Origin: Mycobacterium sp. ITM-2016-00317
GTDB lineage: Bacteria > Actinomycetota > Actinomycetes > Mycobacteriales > Mycobacteriaceae
DNA length: 64,000 nucleotides
Assembly (NCBI RefSeq): GCF_002968295.1
Contig: NZ_CP134399.1
Coordinates: 2,542,001-2,606,000, forward strand
Direction: 5' to 3'
Position numbers and translations under genes: made by a program. Below the pieces are notes generated by a model that worked only from the letters and a program-made list of their open reading frames with translations, was not told the DNA's origin and did no database searches. Positions 1-8,328 of the stretch are shown in pieces. Positions within the stretch are counted from its first letter, which is position 1, and the number at the start of each line of letters is the position of its first letter.

Positions 1-51
1 CGTAAGGAATCCGGGATAGACGCCAAGCCCGAGAAGCTGGACAAGGCATGA
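1..51 (+). CDS. 3' end of an upstream gene (partial)
   Basis: An open frame enters from the left edge and ends at a TGA at 49-51, giving 16 residues of a charged C-terminus (ends KLDKA). Its stop overlaps the ATG of the next gene in an ATGA junction, the usual sign of translational coupling in this window. Too little is visible to assign a function; it may share an operon with the F420-type oxidoreductase. Confidence 0.55.
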   Translation, partial: RKESGIDAKPEKLDKA

Positions 52-536
52 CCGAACCGGACAACGACAGCGCCGCGCTCGAGGAGTTCAACCGCAAGGT
101 CGTCGACGAGTTCCGCGCCAACGGCGGCAGGGTCGGCGGCCCGTTCGAGGGCTCCACGCTCCTGTTGCTGCACACCACCGGTGCGAAGTCGGGCAAGTCG
201 CGGCTCTCTCCGCTGGGGTACATGACCCTCGGCGACAGGATGCTGATCATCGGCGCCTATGCCGGTGCGCCCAAGCATCCGGCTTGGGTGCACAACGTGC
301 GGGCGAACCCGAAGGCCTACATCGAGATCGGCACCGACGCCTACGACGTCGACGTCCGGGAACTGCCCGACGACGAACGCGAAGCGCTGTATCCCAGGAT
401 CGTCGAGAGCGCGCCCAGGCTGGCCGAATACCAGGCCGAGACCGAGCGCGTCATCCCGGTGTTCGAGCTCACCCGGCCTAACGTCCCGTCAGCTCGGTTG
501 TCAGCCGGTCGAGCAGTTCCGCGTTGGCCGAGGTGA
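48..536 (+). CDS. Deazaflavin (F420)-dependent nitroreductase-family protein
   Basis: The 162-residue product resembles the Ddn/F420H2-dependent quinone reductase family, small split-barrel enzymes that reduce quinones or nitro compounds with the mycobacterial cofactor F420. Family features are the segment LLLLHTTGAKSGKSRLSPL (residues about 37-55), where the TTGAKSGK part normally contacts F420, and HPAWVHNVRANP near residue 77. Family members usually end just after the VIPVFELTR segment; here the frame runs about 19 residues further and overlaps the convergent SRPBCC gene by 59 bp. One extra C in the GGCC at 475-478 would create a stop right there, so the tail may be a sequencing indel. Start ATG overlaps the upstream stop. 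Substrate unknown. Confidence 0.85.
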   Translation: MTEPDNDSAALEEFNRKVVDEFRANGGRVGGPFEGSTLLLLHTTGAKSGKSRLSPLGYMTLGDRMLIIGAYAGAPKHPAWVHNVRANPKAYIEIGTDAYDVDVRELPDDEREALYPRIVESAPRLAEYQAETERVIPVFELTRPNVPSARLSAGRAVPRWPR

Positions 537-906
537 CGACCGGCCCGAGACGGGTGCCGACGTCAGCATTCTCGAACACCTGATGCCAGCCGACCTTCGT
601 GCCGGTCGGTGTGGGCTCCAAGGTGACCGTCAGCAGGTACCGCGGACCGGATACGTGGTGCAACACGATCCGGTGCGGGGGATCCAGTTCGGTGACGGTG
701 ATCTCGTTGCGGTAGTCGCGGCCGTCGGGACCGTGCATGACGAACGACCAGGTGGCGCCTACCTCGAACGCGAACGCGGTGAACGTGTTGGTGAAGCCTG
801 CCGGACCCCACCAGCGGGCCAGTCGCGTGCTGTCGGTGAACGCGGCGTAGACCTCGGCCGGAGAAGCACCGATGGCACGGGATGCCTGGAAAGCCATGTC
901 TTTCAC
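478..906 (-). CDS. SRPBCC / AHSA1-type START-fold protein
   Basis: A 142-residue protein beginning with the pattern typical of activator-of-Hsp90-ATPase-homologue (AHSA1) START-fold proteins: an early ASPAEVYAAFTD segment, the ARWWGP motif near residue 31, and ITVTELDPPHRI in the middle. These proteins form a helix-grip cavity for a small hydrophobic ligand; in bacteria most lack a known ligand. Length is normal for the family. Its stop lies exactly where the convergent F420-type gene would be expected to end. The gene lies 27 bp downstream of the MerR-clamp fusion on the same strand and could be co-transcribed with it. Confidence 0.85.
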   Translation of the reverse strand: MKDMAFQASRAIGASPAEVYAAFTDSTRLARWWGPAGFTNTFTAFAFEVGATWSFVMHGPDGRDYRNEITVTELDPPHRIVLHHVSGPRYLLTVTLEPTPTGTKVGWHQVFENADVGTRLGPVVTSANAELLDRLTTELTGR

Positions 907-933
907 GCTAGATTCGCTGTCCCCTCCGGGTCG

Positions 934-1986
934 TCATCGGGCGCCGGGCGCCGCGATGGGCATGGCGTAGGTGGTCAGATCCCCGTGGTCTGCCGAGCGG
1001 ATCGTGGCCGGTTGGTCGACGGCGCGGAGATCGACGAGCACGTCGGCCCCGATAGCGGTGCTGACCGCCGGGTACAGGGTGGTCATCTCGAACCAGATGC
1101 GGATCGGCTCGCCCTCGACCCGCGCCCCGGTCGTCCGGCGACCGTGCACGGCCAGTCCGTCGGTGGTGACGTCGAGCAGTACGTGGTCGGCGGGGTGCTC
1201 CTCAAGTGCCTGCAGAAGCCGTGGCTTCGAGACCGCCAGGCGCGTGCTCACCGCACCGAGTGCGTCCACCATCTGCCGGTAGTCCGGGAATGGTTCGCTC
1301 AGTAGGCGGCAATGGCGGTCGCCGCGGTCGTCCGCCCGGAACCAGACACCGTGGTCAGTCCCCTCGATGTTCACCAGCGGTGCGCGGCGCAGCGCCGCTA
1401 CGGCTGCGCGGAGGTCGTCGGCGTGCACGGTGGCCGTCCATGCCGTGGTGGCCTCCTCGACGGACATCAGCGAGCGTGTGCAGAGACGGTACCGATCGGT
1501 CGCGGTCAAGGTGATTGCCCCGCAATCGGCTTCGAGGCGCACACCGTTGAGTGCAGTCAATCCTGGTTCGCACGAGGTAGCGGCGAGGACCTGGTCGATC
1601 GCGGCGGCGACCATCGGCCCCCTGACGGTGCCCACCTGTAATGGGGGAGACGCGGGCAGCGACGCTCTGATGGCCGCGGCCTGCTGTTGGACGGCGAAGG
1701 CGTCCGTGATCACCGTGTGGACGTGCTCGTCGATCAGGCGCATCGCCTCTTCCCGGTCGGCGTCGAGCGCGGATTGCACCGCGGCGAGCGGCAACCCGAT
1801 CTCACGCAGCCCTCGGAGCAGTACGGCGCGCTCCAGTTGCGCTGCCCGGTAGAACCGATAACCGGTCGCCGGGTCCACCTCCGCCGGGAGGAGGAGGCCG
1901 GAGTCGGCGTAGAAACGCAACGCGCTCGCGGTGAGACCGCTCTGCCGGGCGAATGATCCGATCGGCATCAGCTTCGAATGTGCCAC
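934..1986 (-). CDS. MerR-family regulator fused to a DNA sliding-clamp (DnaN)-like domain
   Basis: The 350-residue product has two parts. Residues about 5-75 are a MerR winged helix with the classic IGSFARQSGLTASALRFYADSG opening split over the HTH and GYRFYR wing; residues 75-110 form the dimerisation helix. Residues about 120-345 replace the usual ligand-binding domain with a region resembling the DNA polymerase III beta clamp: the pattern LNGVRLEAD...LTATDRYRLCTR (147-171) matches the conserved clamp-domain motif, EPFPDYRQ (231-238) matches the PDY segment, and the end (ATIRSADHGDLTTYAMPI) matches the clamp C-terminus. What the clamp fold senses or binds is unknown. It lies upstream of the SRPBCC gene on the same strand, a plausible target. 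Confidence 0.85.
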   Translation of the reverse strand: MAHSKLMPIGSFARQSGLTASALRFYADSGLLLPAEVDPATGYRFYRAAQLERAVLLRGLREIGLPLAAVQSALDADREEAMRLIDEHVHTVITDAFAVQQQAAAIRASLPASPPLQVGTVRGPMVAAAIDQVLAATSCEPGLTALNGVRLEADCGAITLTATDRYRLCTRSLMSVEEATTAWTATVHADDLRAAVAALRRAPLVNIEGTDHGVWFRADDRGDRHCRLLSEPFPDYRQMVDALGAVSTRLAVSKPRLLQALEEHPADHVLLDVTTDGLAVHGRRTTGARVEGEPIRIWFEMTTLYPAVSTAIGADVLVDLRAVDQPATIRSADHGDLTTYAMPIAAPGAR

Positions 1987-2050
1987 TCCGACATCATCGA
2001 ACTTCGACCTACCTGAAGGTCAATCCCTCAGTCCCCGCCGGAGGAGTTCC

Positions 2051-3250
2051 TCAGAGCCGCTCGATGACGGTGGCGTTGGCCATCCCGCCGCCTTCACACA
2101 TGGTCTGCAGCGCGTAGCGCCCGTCGCGCTGCTCCAGTGCGTTGACGAGCGTGGTCATGATGCGCGCGCCGCTGGCGCCCAGCGGATGCCCGATCGCGAT
2201 CGCGCCGCCGTTGACGTTCGTGCGCGACAGCAGGTCGGCGCTTCCAGCGCCGGCCACGTCGGCGGCCCAGGAGAGCACGACCGGGGCGAACGCCTCGTTG
2301 ACCTCGAACAGGTCGATGTCCGACAGCTTCAGGCCCGACCTCGACAGCGCCTTCTCGGTGGCCGGGATGACCCCGGTGAGCATGTACAGCGGATCGGAGC
2401 CGACCGCGACGGTGGTGTGGATCCGCGCCAGCGGCCGCAGCCCCAGTCGCCGCGCCGCGGCTCCACTGGTGATCAGCACCGCGGCGCTGCCGTCGGACAG
2501 CGGTGACGAGTTGCCCGGGGTGATGTGCCAGCCGATCTGCGGGAACCGCGCGCCGATCGCCTCGTCGTAGAACGCGGGCCGCAGCCCCGCCAGTGTCTCG
2601 ACGGTGGTGTCGGGGCGGACGATCTCGTCGGCGGTCAGGCCTGCGACGGGCGCCAACTCGTTGTCGAACAGCCCGTCCTTGGCGGCCCGGGCCGCCTTCT
2701 GATGGCTCGACGCGGAGAATTCGTCGAGCTGGGTGCGCGACAAACCCCACTTGGCGGTGATCAGTTCCGCGCTGATGCCCTGGGCGACAAGGCCTTCCGG
2801 GTAGCGGGCGGTCATGTCGAGGCCGAACGGATTGCTGCCGGGCAGCACCGAGGAACCCATCGGTACCCGGCTCATCGACTCCACACCGGCCGCGACCACC
2901 ACGTCGTACGCGCCGGCCAGCACGCCCTGCGCGGCGAAGCTGATCGCCTGCTGGCTGCTGCCGCACTGGCGGTCGACGGTGGTGCCGGGCACGGTCTCGG
3001 GGAAGCCGGCGCCGAGCAGTGCGTTGCGCGCGATGTTGACGGCCTGGTCGCCGACCTGGGTGACGGCGCCTGCGATGACGTCGTCGACCTCGGCGGGGTC
3101 CACCCCGGTGCGCGCCACCAGTTCGCGCAGGCTGTGCACCAACAGATCGGCGGGCAGCACGTCGTGCAGTGCGCCGCTGGGCTTGCCCTTGCCGACCGGA
3201 GTGCGGACGGCGCCGACGATGACGGCGTCGCGATCGGAATAGTCGGCCAT
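2051..3250 (-). CDS. Acetyl-CoA acyltransferase (thiolase)
   Basis: A full-length 399-residue thiolase. The acylated nucleophile is Cys96 in DRQCGSSQQA, the general-base pair is His355 in GHPLGASGAR and Cys385 in MCEGGGMA, and NEAF is present. Such enzymes cleave 3-ketoacyl-CoA in beta-oxidation or condense acetyl-CoA in reverse; the CGSSQQA form recalls mycobacterial FadA-type thiolases of lipid or sterol degradation. It is transcribed divergently from an HxlR regulator across an 86-bp region carrying repeats, so regulation by that protein is likely. The exact substrate cannot be read from sequence, so no gene symbol is given. Confidence 0.93.
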   Translation of the reverse strand: MADYSDRDAVIVGAVRTPVGKGKPSGALHDVLPADLLVHSLRELVARTGVDPAEVDDVIAGAVTQVGDQAVNIARNALLGAGFPETVPGTTVDRQCGSSQQAISFAAQGVLAGAYDVVVAAGVESMSRVPMGSSVLPGSNPFGLDMTARYPEGLVAQGISAELITAKWGLSRTQLDEFSASSHQKAARAAKDGLFDNELAPVAGLTADEIVRPDTTVETLAGLRPAFYDEAIGARFPQIGWHITPGNSSPLSDGSAAVLITSGAAARRLGLRPLARIHTTVAVGSDPLYMLTGVIPATEKALSRSGLKLSDIDLFEVNEAFAPVVLSWAADVAGAGSADLLSRTNVNGGAIAIGHPLGASGARIMTTLVNALEQRDGRYALQTMCEGGGMANATVIERL

Positions 3251-3276
3251 GACATCCTCCTGGAGTGCGGAGCTGA

Positions 3277-3316
3277 GTATGATTAGATGTACCTAGATGT
3301 AACACCTAGGTATAGT
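3277..3316. promoter_or_regulatory. Probable HxlR operator between thiolase and regulator genes
   Basis: The shared intergenic region has a perfect inverted repeat TACCTAG (3290-3296) / CTAGGTA (3306-3312) with a 9-bp spacer, and a direct repeat TAGATGTA at 3284-3291 and 3294-3301, spaced 10 bp, one helical turn. A TATAGT hexamer at 3311-3316 fits a mycobacterial -10 for the regulator, so a bound protein would cover its promoter. Operator function is inferred from position and symmetry. Confidence 0.5.
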
Positions 3317-3336
3317 CATAACAACCCAGCTGTGGA

Positions 3337-3834
3337 GTGATGTACATGACAGTGCTGCAGGGACCGCTGGCCGACCGCAGTGCGTGGTCGGCGGTGGGCC
3401 GGTGCCCGATCGAGAAGACGATGGCGCTCGTCGGCACCAAGTCCGCGATGCTGATCATGCGTGAGGCCTACTACGGCACCACCAGGTTCGACGACTTCGC
3501 CAAACGGGTGGGCATCACCAAGGCCGCCGCGTCGGCGCGGCTGTCCGAACTGGTCGAGGCGGGTCTGCTGACCAAACGCCCCTATCGCGAACCCGGCCAG
3601 CGGGTCCGTGACGAGTACGTGCTGACCGAGGCGGGCACCGAGTTGATGCCGGTGGTGTGGGCGATGTTCGAGTGGGGGCGCAAACATCTCGACGACGACG
3701 CGGCACTGCGGCTCACCCACCTGGGGTGTGGCGAGCCGGCGGGTGTCGAGATCGTCTGCGCCGCAGGACATCCGGTACCGCCCGACGAGCTGGGGATCCA
3801 GCTCGCCGGGCGGACACGTGATCAGCCCAGCTGA
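3337..3834 (+). CDS. HxlR-family transcriptional regulator
   Basis: A 165-residue winged-helix protein with HxlR hallmarks: GRCPIEKTMALVGTKSAML near the N-terminus, FDDFAKRVGITKAAASARLSEL as the recognition helix-turn-helix region (split over residues about 52-74), and LTEAGTELMPV before the C-terminal helix. A C-terminal tail with two cysteines (HLGCGEP and IVCAAGH) recalls family members with a small metal- or redox-sensitive tail. GTG at 3337 follows a GGAG-like site; ATGs at 3340 and 3346 are alternatives. It is divergent from the thiolase and overlaps the convergent BtpA gene by 13 bp. It probably controls the thiolase and itself. Confidence 0.9.
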   Translation: MMYMTVLQGPLADRSAWSAVGRCPIEKTMALVGTKSAMLIMREAYYGTTRFDDFAKRVGITKAAASARLSELVEAGLLTKRPYREPGQRVRDEYVLTEAGTELMPVVWAMFEWGRKHLDDDAALRLTHLGCGEPAGVEIVCAAGHPVPPDELGIQLAGRTRDQPS

Positions 3835-4643
3835 GCGCGGAACTCCCGGGCTGCGGTCATGAGCTCTTCGACGCGTGACTTCTCGACGGCGTTGGCGAAC
3901 AGGCCGTCCTTCTTGAAGTAGGTGCCGACCACCGCGCCGTCGGCGACGCTGAGCTGCGTCCCGACGTTCTCGGCGCGCACACCGGTGTTGACGAACACCG
4001 GCACCTCGCCCGCGGCGGACTTCACGACCCGCAGCGCTTCGGCGTCGGTGGGAGCACCCGCGGTGGCTCCCGACACGCAGATCGCGTCGGGCCGGGTCGC
4101 GAAGACCGTGGTGCGGGTGATCGAGGCCAGGTCGCGATGGGCCAGGTACTGCGCCGACTCCGGGACGATGTTGAAGAGCAGCTTCACGTGCGACCCGCCC
4201 ACCCGCGCGCGGTGCCGGGCGACCTCTCCGACGTTGGTGTCCCACAGTCCGAAGTCGCTGGCGTACACCCCGGTGAAGATCTCGCGGACGAACTTCGCGC
4301 CTGTGGCCACCGCCAGGTCGATCGACGCCCGGCCGTCCCACAGCACGTTCACGCCGTAGGGCACCGAGAGGTCGGGTAGCAGTTCACCGATGATCCGGGC
4401 CATGGTGATCGCGGTGATCGGTTCGGTCTTGGTCAGGTACGGCAGGCTGAACTCGTTGCTGATCATGACGGCGTCGACGCCGCCCTCCTGCAGTGCGTGC
4501 AGCTCGGTGCGGGCACGGTCGACGACAGCGGTGATGCCTGCGGCGGAGTCGAAGCCGGGATCACCGGGCAGCGCGGACAGGTGGAGCATGGCGATGACGG
4601 GCTTGGTGACGTTGAAGACCTCGTCGAGCCAGGTGGTGGTCAC
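3822..4643 (-). CDS. BtpA/SgcQ-family TIM-barrel protein
   Basis: A 273-residue protein matching the BtpA/SgcQ family, including MLHLSALPGDPGF (residues 19-31), ISNEFSLPYL, PYGVNVLWDG and the C-terminal phosphate-site-like VNTGVRAENV and GTYFKKDGL. Family members are TIM barrels; BtpA was named for a role in photosystem I assembly, whereas SgcQ-type members sit in sugar operons with poorly defined enzyme roles. Here it is the last gene of an eight-gene carbohydrate operon, which favours an isomerase- or aldolase-like step on a phosphorylated sugar. That role is inferred from context only. It begins 59 bp after the SDR gene. Confidence 0.85.
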   Translation of the reverse strand: MTTTWLDEVFNVTKPVIAMLHLSALPGDPGFDSAAGITAVVDRARTELHALQEGGVDAVMISNEFSLPYLTKTEPITAITMARIIGELLPDLSVPYGVNVLWDGRASIDLAVATGAKFVREIFTGVYASDFGLWDTNVGEVARHRARVGGSHVKLLFNIVPESAQYLAHRDLASITRTTVFATRPDAICVSGATAGAPTDAEALRVVKSAAGEVPVFVNTGVRAENVGTQLSVADGAVVGTYFKKDGLFANAVEKSRVEELMTAAREFRAQLG

Positions 4644-4702
4644 TTCTGATGCCTTTCTCTTGCGGTGAAGTGTGGTGAGGGGGAGGGTGTTTCGGCGCGG
4701 AC

Positions 4703-5473
4703 TCAGTCCATGTAGGCGCCGCCGTTGACGGCAAGCGCCTCACCGGTGATGAAACGGGCGTCCTCGGAGAGCAGGAACGCGACCGCGCGGGCGACGTCCT
4801 CGGGCTGTTCCAGCCGGCCCAGCGGCGTGTCGGAGATCATCATCGCGCGCACACCGTCGGGGGTGGTGCCGCGCAACTCCGCTTCCCACTCCAATTCCCT
4901 TGACTGCATGGGAGTCTCTACGAAGCCGGGGCACACGCAGTTGACGGTGATGCCGTGCTCGCCGAGTTCGCAGGCCATCGCCTGGGTCAGGCCGACGACG
5001 CCGAACTTCGACGCGACATAGTCCGCCAGGAACGGCACCCGGCCCTGCTTGCCCGCCATCGACGCGGTGTTCACGATCATCCCGGGTGTCCCCGCGCGCA
5101 CCATCTCCCGCGCGGCGGCCTGGCCGCAGACGAAGACGCCCTTGAGGTTGACGTCGAGGGTCTGCTCGTACCGCTCGATCGGTGCGTCGAGGAAGCGGTG
5201 CATGAAGGAGATCCCCGCGTTGCTCACCCACGCGTCCAGCCCGAACCGTCCGGCGATGTCGGACGCGACCGCGGCTGCGGCCTCGGGGGAGGTGACGTCC
5301 AGCGGCGCCGACTCATGCCCGGCCGTCGGATTCGGCAGTGCCGCTGCGACCTCGGCCGCGGCCCCGCCGTCGACATCGGTGACCACCACCCGCCAATCCC
5401 GTTGGGCCAGTGTGTTGGCGATCGAGCGTCCGATACCGGAGCCCGCGCCGGTCACCACGACAGTTCTCGTCAT
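4703..5473 (-). CDS. SDR-family dehydrogenase of the carbohydrate operon
   Basis: A 256-residue classical short-chain dehydrogenase: TGAGSGIG at residues 8-15 binds the dinucleotide, NAG at 85-87, Ser138 in the NTASMAG segment, and catalytic Tyr152 and Lys156 in YVASK. VTDVDG after beta-2 ends in an acidic residue, which suggests NAD rather than NADP. In the operon it would oxidise an imported polyol or sugar before or after the FGGY kinase step. It is 29 bp downstream of the ATPase gene. Substrate unassigned; polyol dehydrogenases are the closest functional analogy. Confidence 0.9.
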   Translation of the reverse strand: MTRTVVVTGAGSGIGRSIANTLAQRDWRVVVTDVDGGAAAEVAAALPNPTAGHESAPLDVTSPEAAAAVASDIAGRFGLDAWVSNAGISFMHRFLDAPIERYEQTLDVNLKGVFVCGQAAAREMVRAGTPGMIVNTASMAGKQGRVPFLADYVASKFGVVGLTQAMACELGEHGITVNCVCPGFVETPMQSRELEWEAELRGTTPDGVRAMMISDTPLGRLEQPEDVARAVAFLLSEDARFITGEALAVNGGAYMD

Positions 5474-5502
5474 CTGTGCTACTCGTTTCCTATCTTTTCT
5501 GC

Positions 5503-6564
5503 TCAGCCGACAAGACGTCGGCCGGTGGCGGTATCGAAGAGGTGGGTGGCGCCGGGACGGGCAGCCAGGTCGACGGCGGTGCCCTCGGAGATGCCCGACA
5601 GTCGCGAGGTCTCCACCACGCTGGTCAGTTCGGTGCCGCGCGCGTCGATCGTGACGATCGCGCGCGGGCCGAGATGCTCGATCAGGATCACCCGGGCCGC
5701 CGCGTCGCCGTCGGAGACGGTGGGCAGCAGGTCGTCGGGCCGCACCCCCAGTGTCACCGGGCCGGCGGCCGTCGGCTGATCGACGGCCAGGCTGAAGCCG
5801 TTGCCCATGGTGAACGTGGTGCCCGAGACCTCGCCGTCGATCAGGTTCATCTTCGGGCTGCCGACGAACGCCGCGACGAAAGTGTCTGCGGGACGGGCGT
5901 ATACCTCCTGCGGGGTGCCCTGCTGGGCGATCTGGCCGTCGCGCATCACCACCATGCGGTCCGAGAGCGTCATCGCCTCTTCCTGGTCGTGGGTGACGTA
6001 GACCGAGGTGATGCCGAGGCGGCGCTGGATCTGCAGAAGCTCGGTGCGGGTCTCCACCCGCAGCTTCGCATCGAGGTTGCTCAGCGGCTCGTCGAACAGG
6101 AACACCGAGGGCTCGCGGATGATCGCCCGGCCGATCGCGACGCGCTGCTGCTGGCCGCCGCTGAGGTCTTTGGGCTTGCGGTTCAACAGTTTCGCAAGCC
6201 CCAGCGACTCGGCGATCTCCGCCGCCCGGGCGAGCGCCTCGCCTCGCGGCGTCTTGGTGGCGCGCAACGGGAACGCGATGTTCTCGGCCACCGTGAGGTG
6301 CGGGTAGAGGGCGTAGTTCTGGAACACCATCGCGATGTCGCGGTCCCGCGGCTGCAAGTGGGTGACGTCCCGGTCGCCGATGGTGATGGTGCCGGAGGTG
6401 ACGGTCTCCAGACCGGCGAGCATGCGCAGCGAGGTCGACTTGCCGCAGCCCGACGGGCCGACGAGCACGGTGAAGGATCCGTCGGGCAGCTCGAGGTCGA
6501 GATCGCTGACGACAGAGGTGTTTCCGTACGCCTTGTTGACGCCGGAGAAGCGAACGGTTGCCAT
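5503..6564 (-). CDS. ABC transporter ATPase, sugar type (UgpC/MsmK/SugC-like)
   Basis: A 353-residue ATPase starting MATVRF. Walker A GPSGCGKST lies at 36-44, the signature is LSGGQQQR, Walker B is SVFLFDEPLSNLDA, and about 100 C-terminal residues form the OB/TOBE-like regulatory region typical of MalK-type carbohydrate importers. A longer in-frame start exists upstream, but it would run through the permease gene; the ATG at 6564 lies 23 bp after that gene. It energises import with the two neighbouring permeases. Confidence 0.93.
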   Translation of the reverse strand: MATVRFSGVNKAYGNTSVVSDLDLELPDGSFTVLVGPSGCGKSTSLRMLAGLETVTSGTITIGDRDVTHLQPRDRDIAMVFQNYALYPHLTVAENIAFPLRATKTPRGEALARAAEIAESLGLAKLLNRKPKDLSGGQQQRVAIGRAIIREPSVFLFDEPLSNLDAKLRVETRTELLQIQRRLGITSVYVTHDQEEAMTLSDRMVVMRDGQIAQQGTPQEVYARPADTFVAAFVGSPKMNLIDGEVSGTTFTMGNGFSLAVDQPTAAGPVTLGVRPDDLLPTVSDGDAAARVILIEHLGPRAIVTIDARGTELTSVVETSRLSGISEGTAVDLAARPGATHLFDTATGRRLVG

Positions 6565-6587
6565 GGTGCGCAAAAACCTATCTATGC

Positions 6588-7403
6588 CTAGAACTTCACC
6601 GCGCCGCCGCTGATGCCCTGCACCAGCTTGCGTTGGATGAAGAAGCTCGCGATGACGACGGGGACGACCGCGATGAGGATCGCCGCGCTCATCGAGCCGA
6701 TCTGCACCCCGCGGAACGTGTTGAAACCTGCGATGGCCACCGGCAGGATCGCCGCTTTGCCGGGAGCCAGGATGAGCCCGTAGAACAAGTCGTTCCACGA
6801 CAGCGTGAACCCGAAGATGGCCGCGGCGCCGATGCCCGGATAGACCTGCGGCAGCACCACCATGCGGAACGCCGCGAACCTGCTGAAGCCGTCGACCTGG
6901 GCCTGTTCCTCCAAAGACCGGGGCACCGCCTCGAAGAAGCCGATCAGGAACCAGGTCACCACGGGCAGAACGAAACTCAGGTGCGCGAAGATCACCGGGA
7001 TCAGCGTGTCGGTCAGCCGCAGCGCGTAGGCCATGGTCAGGAACGGAAAGACCAGCACCGCCGGCGGCAGCACCTGCGCGGCGAGCATGCCGAACTTGGT
7101 GAGGGTGCCGCCGGCCCGGTAGCGCGCGATCGCGTAGGCGCCCATGCTGCCGACCACCACGCTGATGCCGACGGTGACCAGCGCGACCAGCGCGCTGCGC
7201 CCGGCAGCGCCGAGGATGCCCGAGGCCAGCACGTTGTGCCAGCTGGCGAAGTTCGGGGTGAACGCGATCAGGAACGGATCATTGAGCTGTTCGGACGTTT
7301 TCACGCTGGCCAGCGCGATCCAGACGATGGGGAAGAGCACCGAGATGCCCGCGGCCCAGAGCAGTGCCACCCGCAGAACGGTGACCACGGTGGAACGGGT
7401 CAT
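6588..7403 (-). CDS. Sugar ABC transporter permease (MalG-like)
   Basis: A 271-residue inner-membrane permease with about six membrane segments. The EAA loop that contacts the ATPase is visible as SLEEQAQVDGFSRFAAFRMV (20 residues, roughly 188-208) followed by LPQVYPG. The ATG at 7403 overlaps the stop of the preceding permease in an ATGA junction, so the two partner subunits are translationally coupled. Length and the second position in the pair fit the MalG/CUT1 class, which imports oligosaccharides, polyols or glycerol phosphate. Confidence 0.92.
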   Translation of the reverse strand: MTRSTVVTVLRVALLWAAGISVLFPIVWIALASVKTSEQLNDPFLIAFTPNFASWHNVLASGILGAAGRSALVALVTVGISVVVGSMGAYAIARYRAGGTLTKFGMLAAQVLPPAVLVFPFLTMAYALRLTDTLIPVIFAHLSFVLPVVTWFLIGFFEAVPRSLEEQAQVDGFSRFAAFRMVVLPQVYPGIGAAAIFGFTLSWNDLFYGLILAPGKAAILPVAIAGFNTFRGVQIGSMSAAILIAVVPVVIASFFIQRKLVQGISGGAVKF

Positions 7404-8275
7404 CGCGCTCCCTCCTGTCTGCGCGTCCTCTCCATCCGTCGGAATGCGATCACGATGACCGCCAGCACGACCACCATCACGATGAACGCCATCGACGAAG
7501 CCGAGCCGAGCCGGAAGAATTGGATGCCGGTCTGGTAGATGAAGTACTGCAGCGTCTCGGTTTCGGTGCCGGGCCCGCCGCGGGTGGTGGCGAACACGTA
7601 CTCGAAGACCTTCATCGCGTCCAGGCTGCGCAACAGGATCGCGACCACCAGCACGGGTGCGAGCAGCGGCAGCGTGACCCGACGCAACACATAGAGACCA
7701 CTCGCCCCGTCGACGCGCGCGGCGTCCAGCGGTTCCTTCGGAATCGATTCCAGGCCGGCGAGCAGCAGCAGCACCATGAACGGCGTCCACTGCCAGACGT
7801 CGATGAACGCCAGTGTGTACAGGGCGCGGCCGGGCCCGAAGAAGTCGTACTCGATCCCGAGTCCGTCCAGCATCGCCGGGATCGCCCCGAGTTGGTCGTT
7901 GAGCAGGAACCGGAACGTGAGCCCGACCGCGATCGGGGTGATGAACATCGGCGCCAGCAGCATCGAACGGGTGAGATCCTTTGCCCACTTCTGCTTTTGC
8001 AGCGCCAGTGCGATGGCCAACCCGATCACCAGCTCAAGACCGACGGCCACCAGGACGTAGAGCGCGGTCGTGCCGAACGCGCCCCAGAAGGCGCCGTCGG
8101 AGAACGTGGCGACGTAGTTGTCGGCGCCCACCACGGTGGGCGCTCCTCGATCGGTCAGCTTGTAGTCGGTGACGCTGAGGTAGGCGGCGTAGACCAGGGG
8201 GAAACCGACCACCCCGACGAAGAGGGCGGCGAGGGGGGCGACCATCCCGTGCTGAAACCTCAGAGGTGACTTCAC
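7400..8275 (-). CDS. Sugar ABC transporter permease (MalF-like)
   Basis: A 291-residue permease with six predicted membrane segments and an EAA loop containing PLDAARVDGASGLYVLRRV then TLPLLAPV. I chose the GTG at 8275 because AAAGGAG lies about 11 bases upstream; a GTG at 8323 would add 16 residues but has no visible ribosome-binding site. It pairs with the MalG-like permease encoded immediately downstream, and lies just downstream of the binding-protein gene. Confidence 0.9.
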   Translation of the reverse strand: MKSPLRFQHGMVAPLAALFVGVVGFPLVYAAYLSVTDYKLTDRGAPTVVGADNYVATFSDGAFWGAFGTTALYVLVAVGLELVIGLAIALALQKQKWAKDLTRSMLLAPMFITPIAVGLTFRFLLNDQLGAIPAMLDGLGIEYDFFGPGRALYTLAFIDVWQWTPFMVLLLLAGLESIPKEPLDAARVDGASGLYVLRRVTLPLLAPVLVVAILLRSLDAMKVFEYVFATTRGGPGTETETLQYFIYQTGIQFFRLGSASSMAFIVMVVVLAVIVIAFRRMERTRRQEGAR

Positions 8276-8328
8276 GGTCGGTCTCGCTCCTTTCGCGGGG
8301 TGGTCGGTTTCCGGTTCGGGCACAGGGG

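Noticed and set aside
6565..6798. A longer ATPase reading through the adjacent permease gene.
   Set aside because: The added residues overlap the coding sequence of the MalG-like permease and have no ABC-domain similarity.
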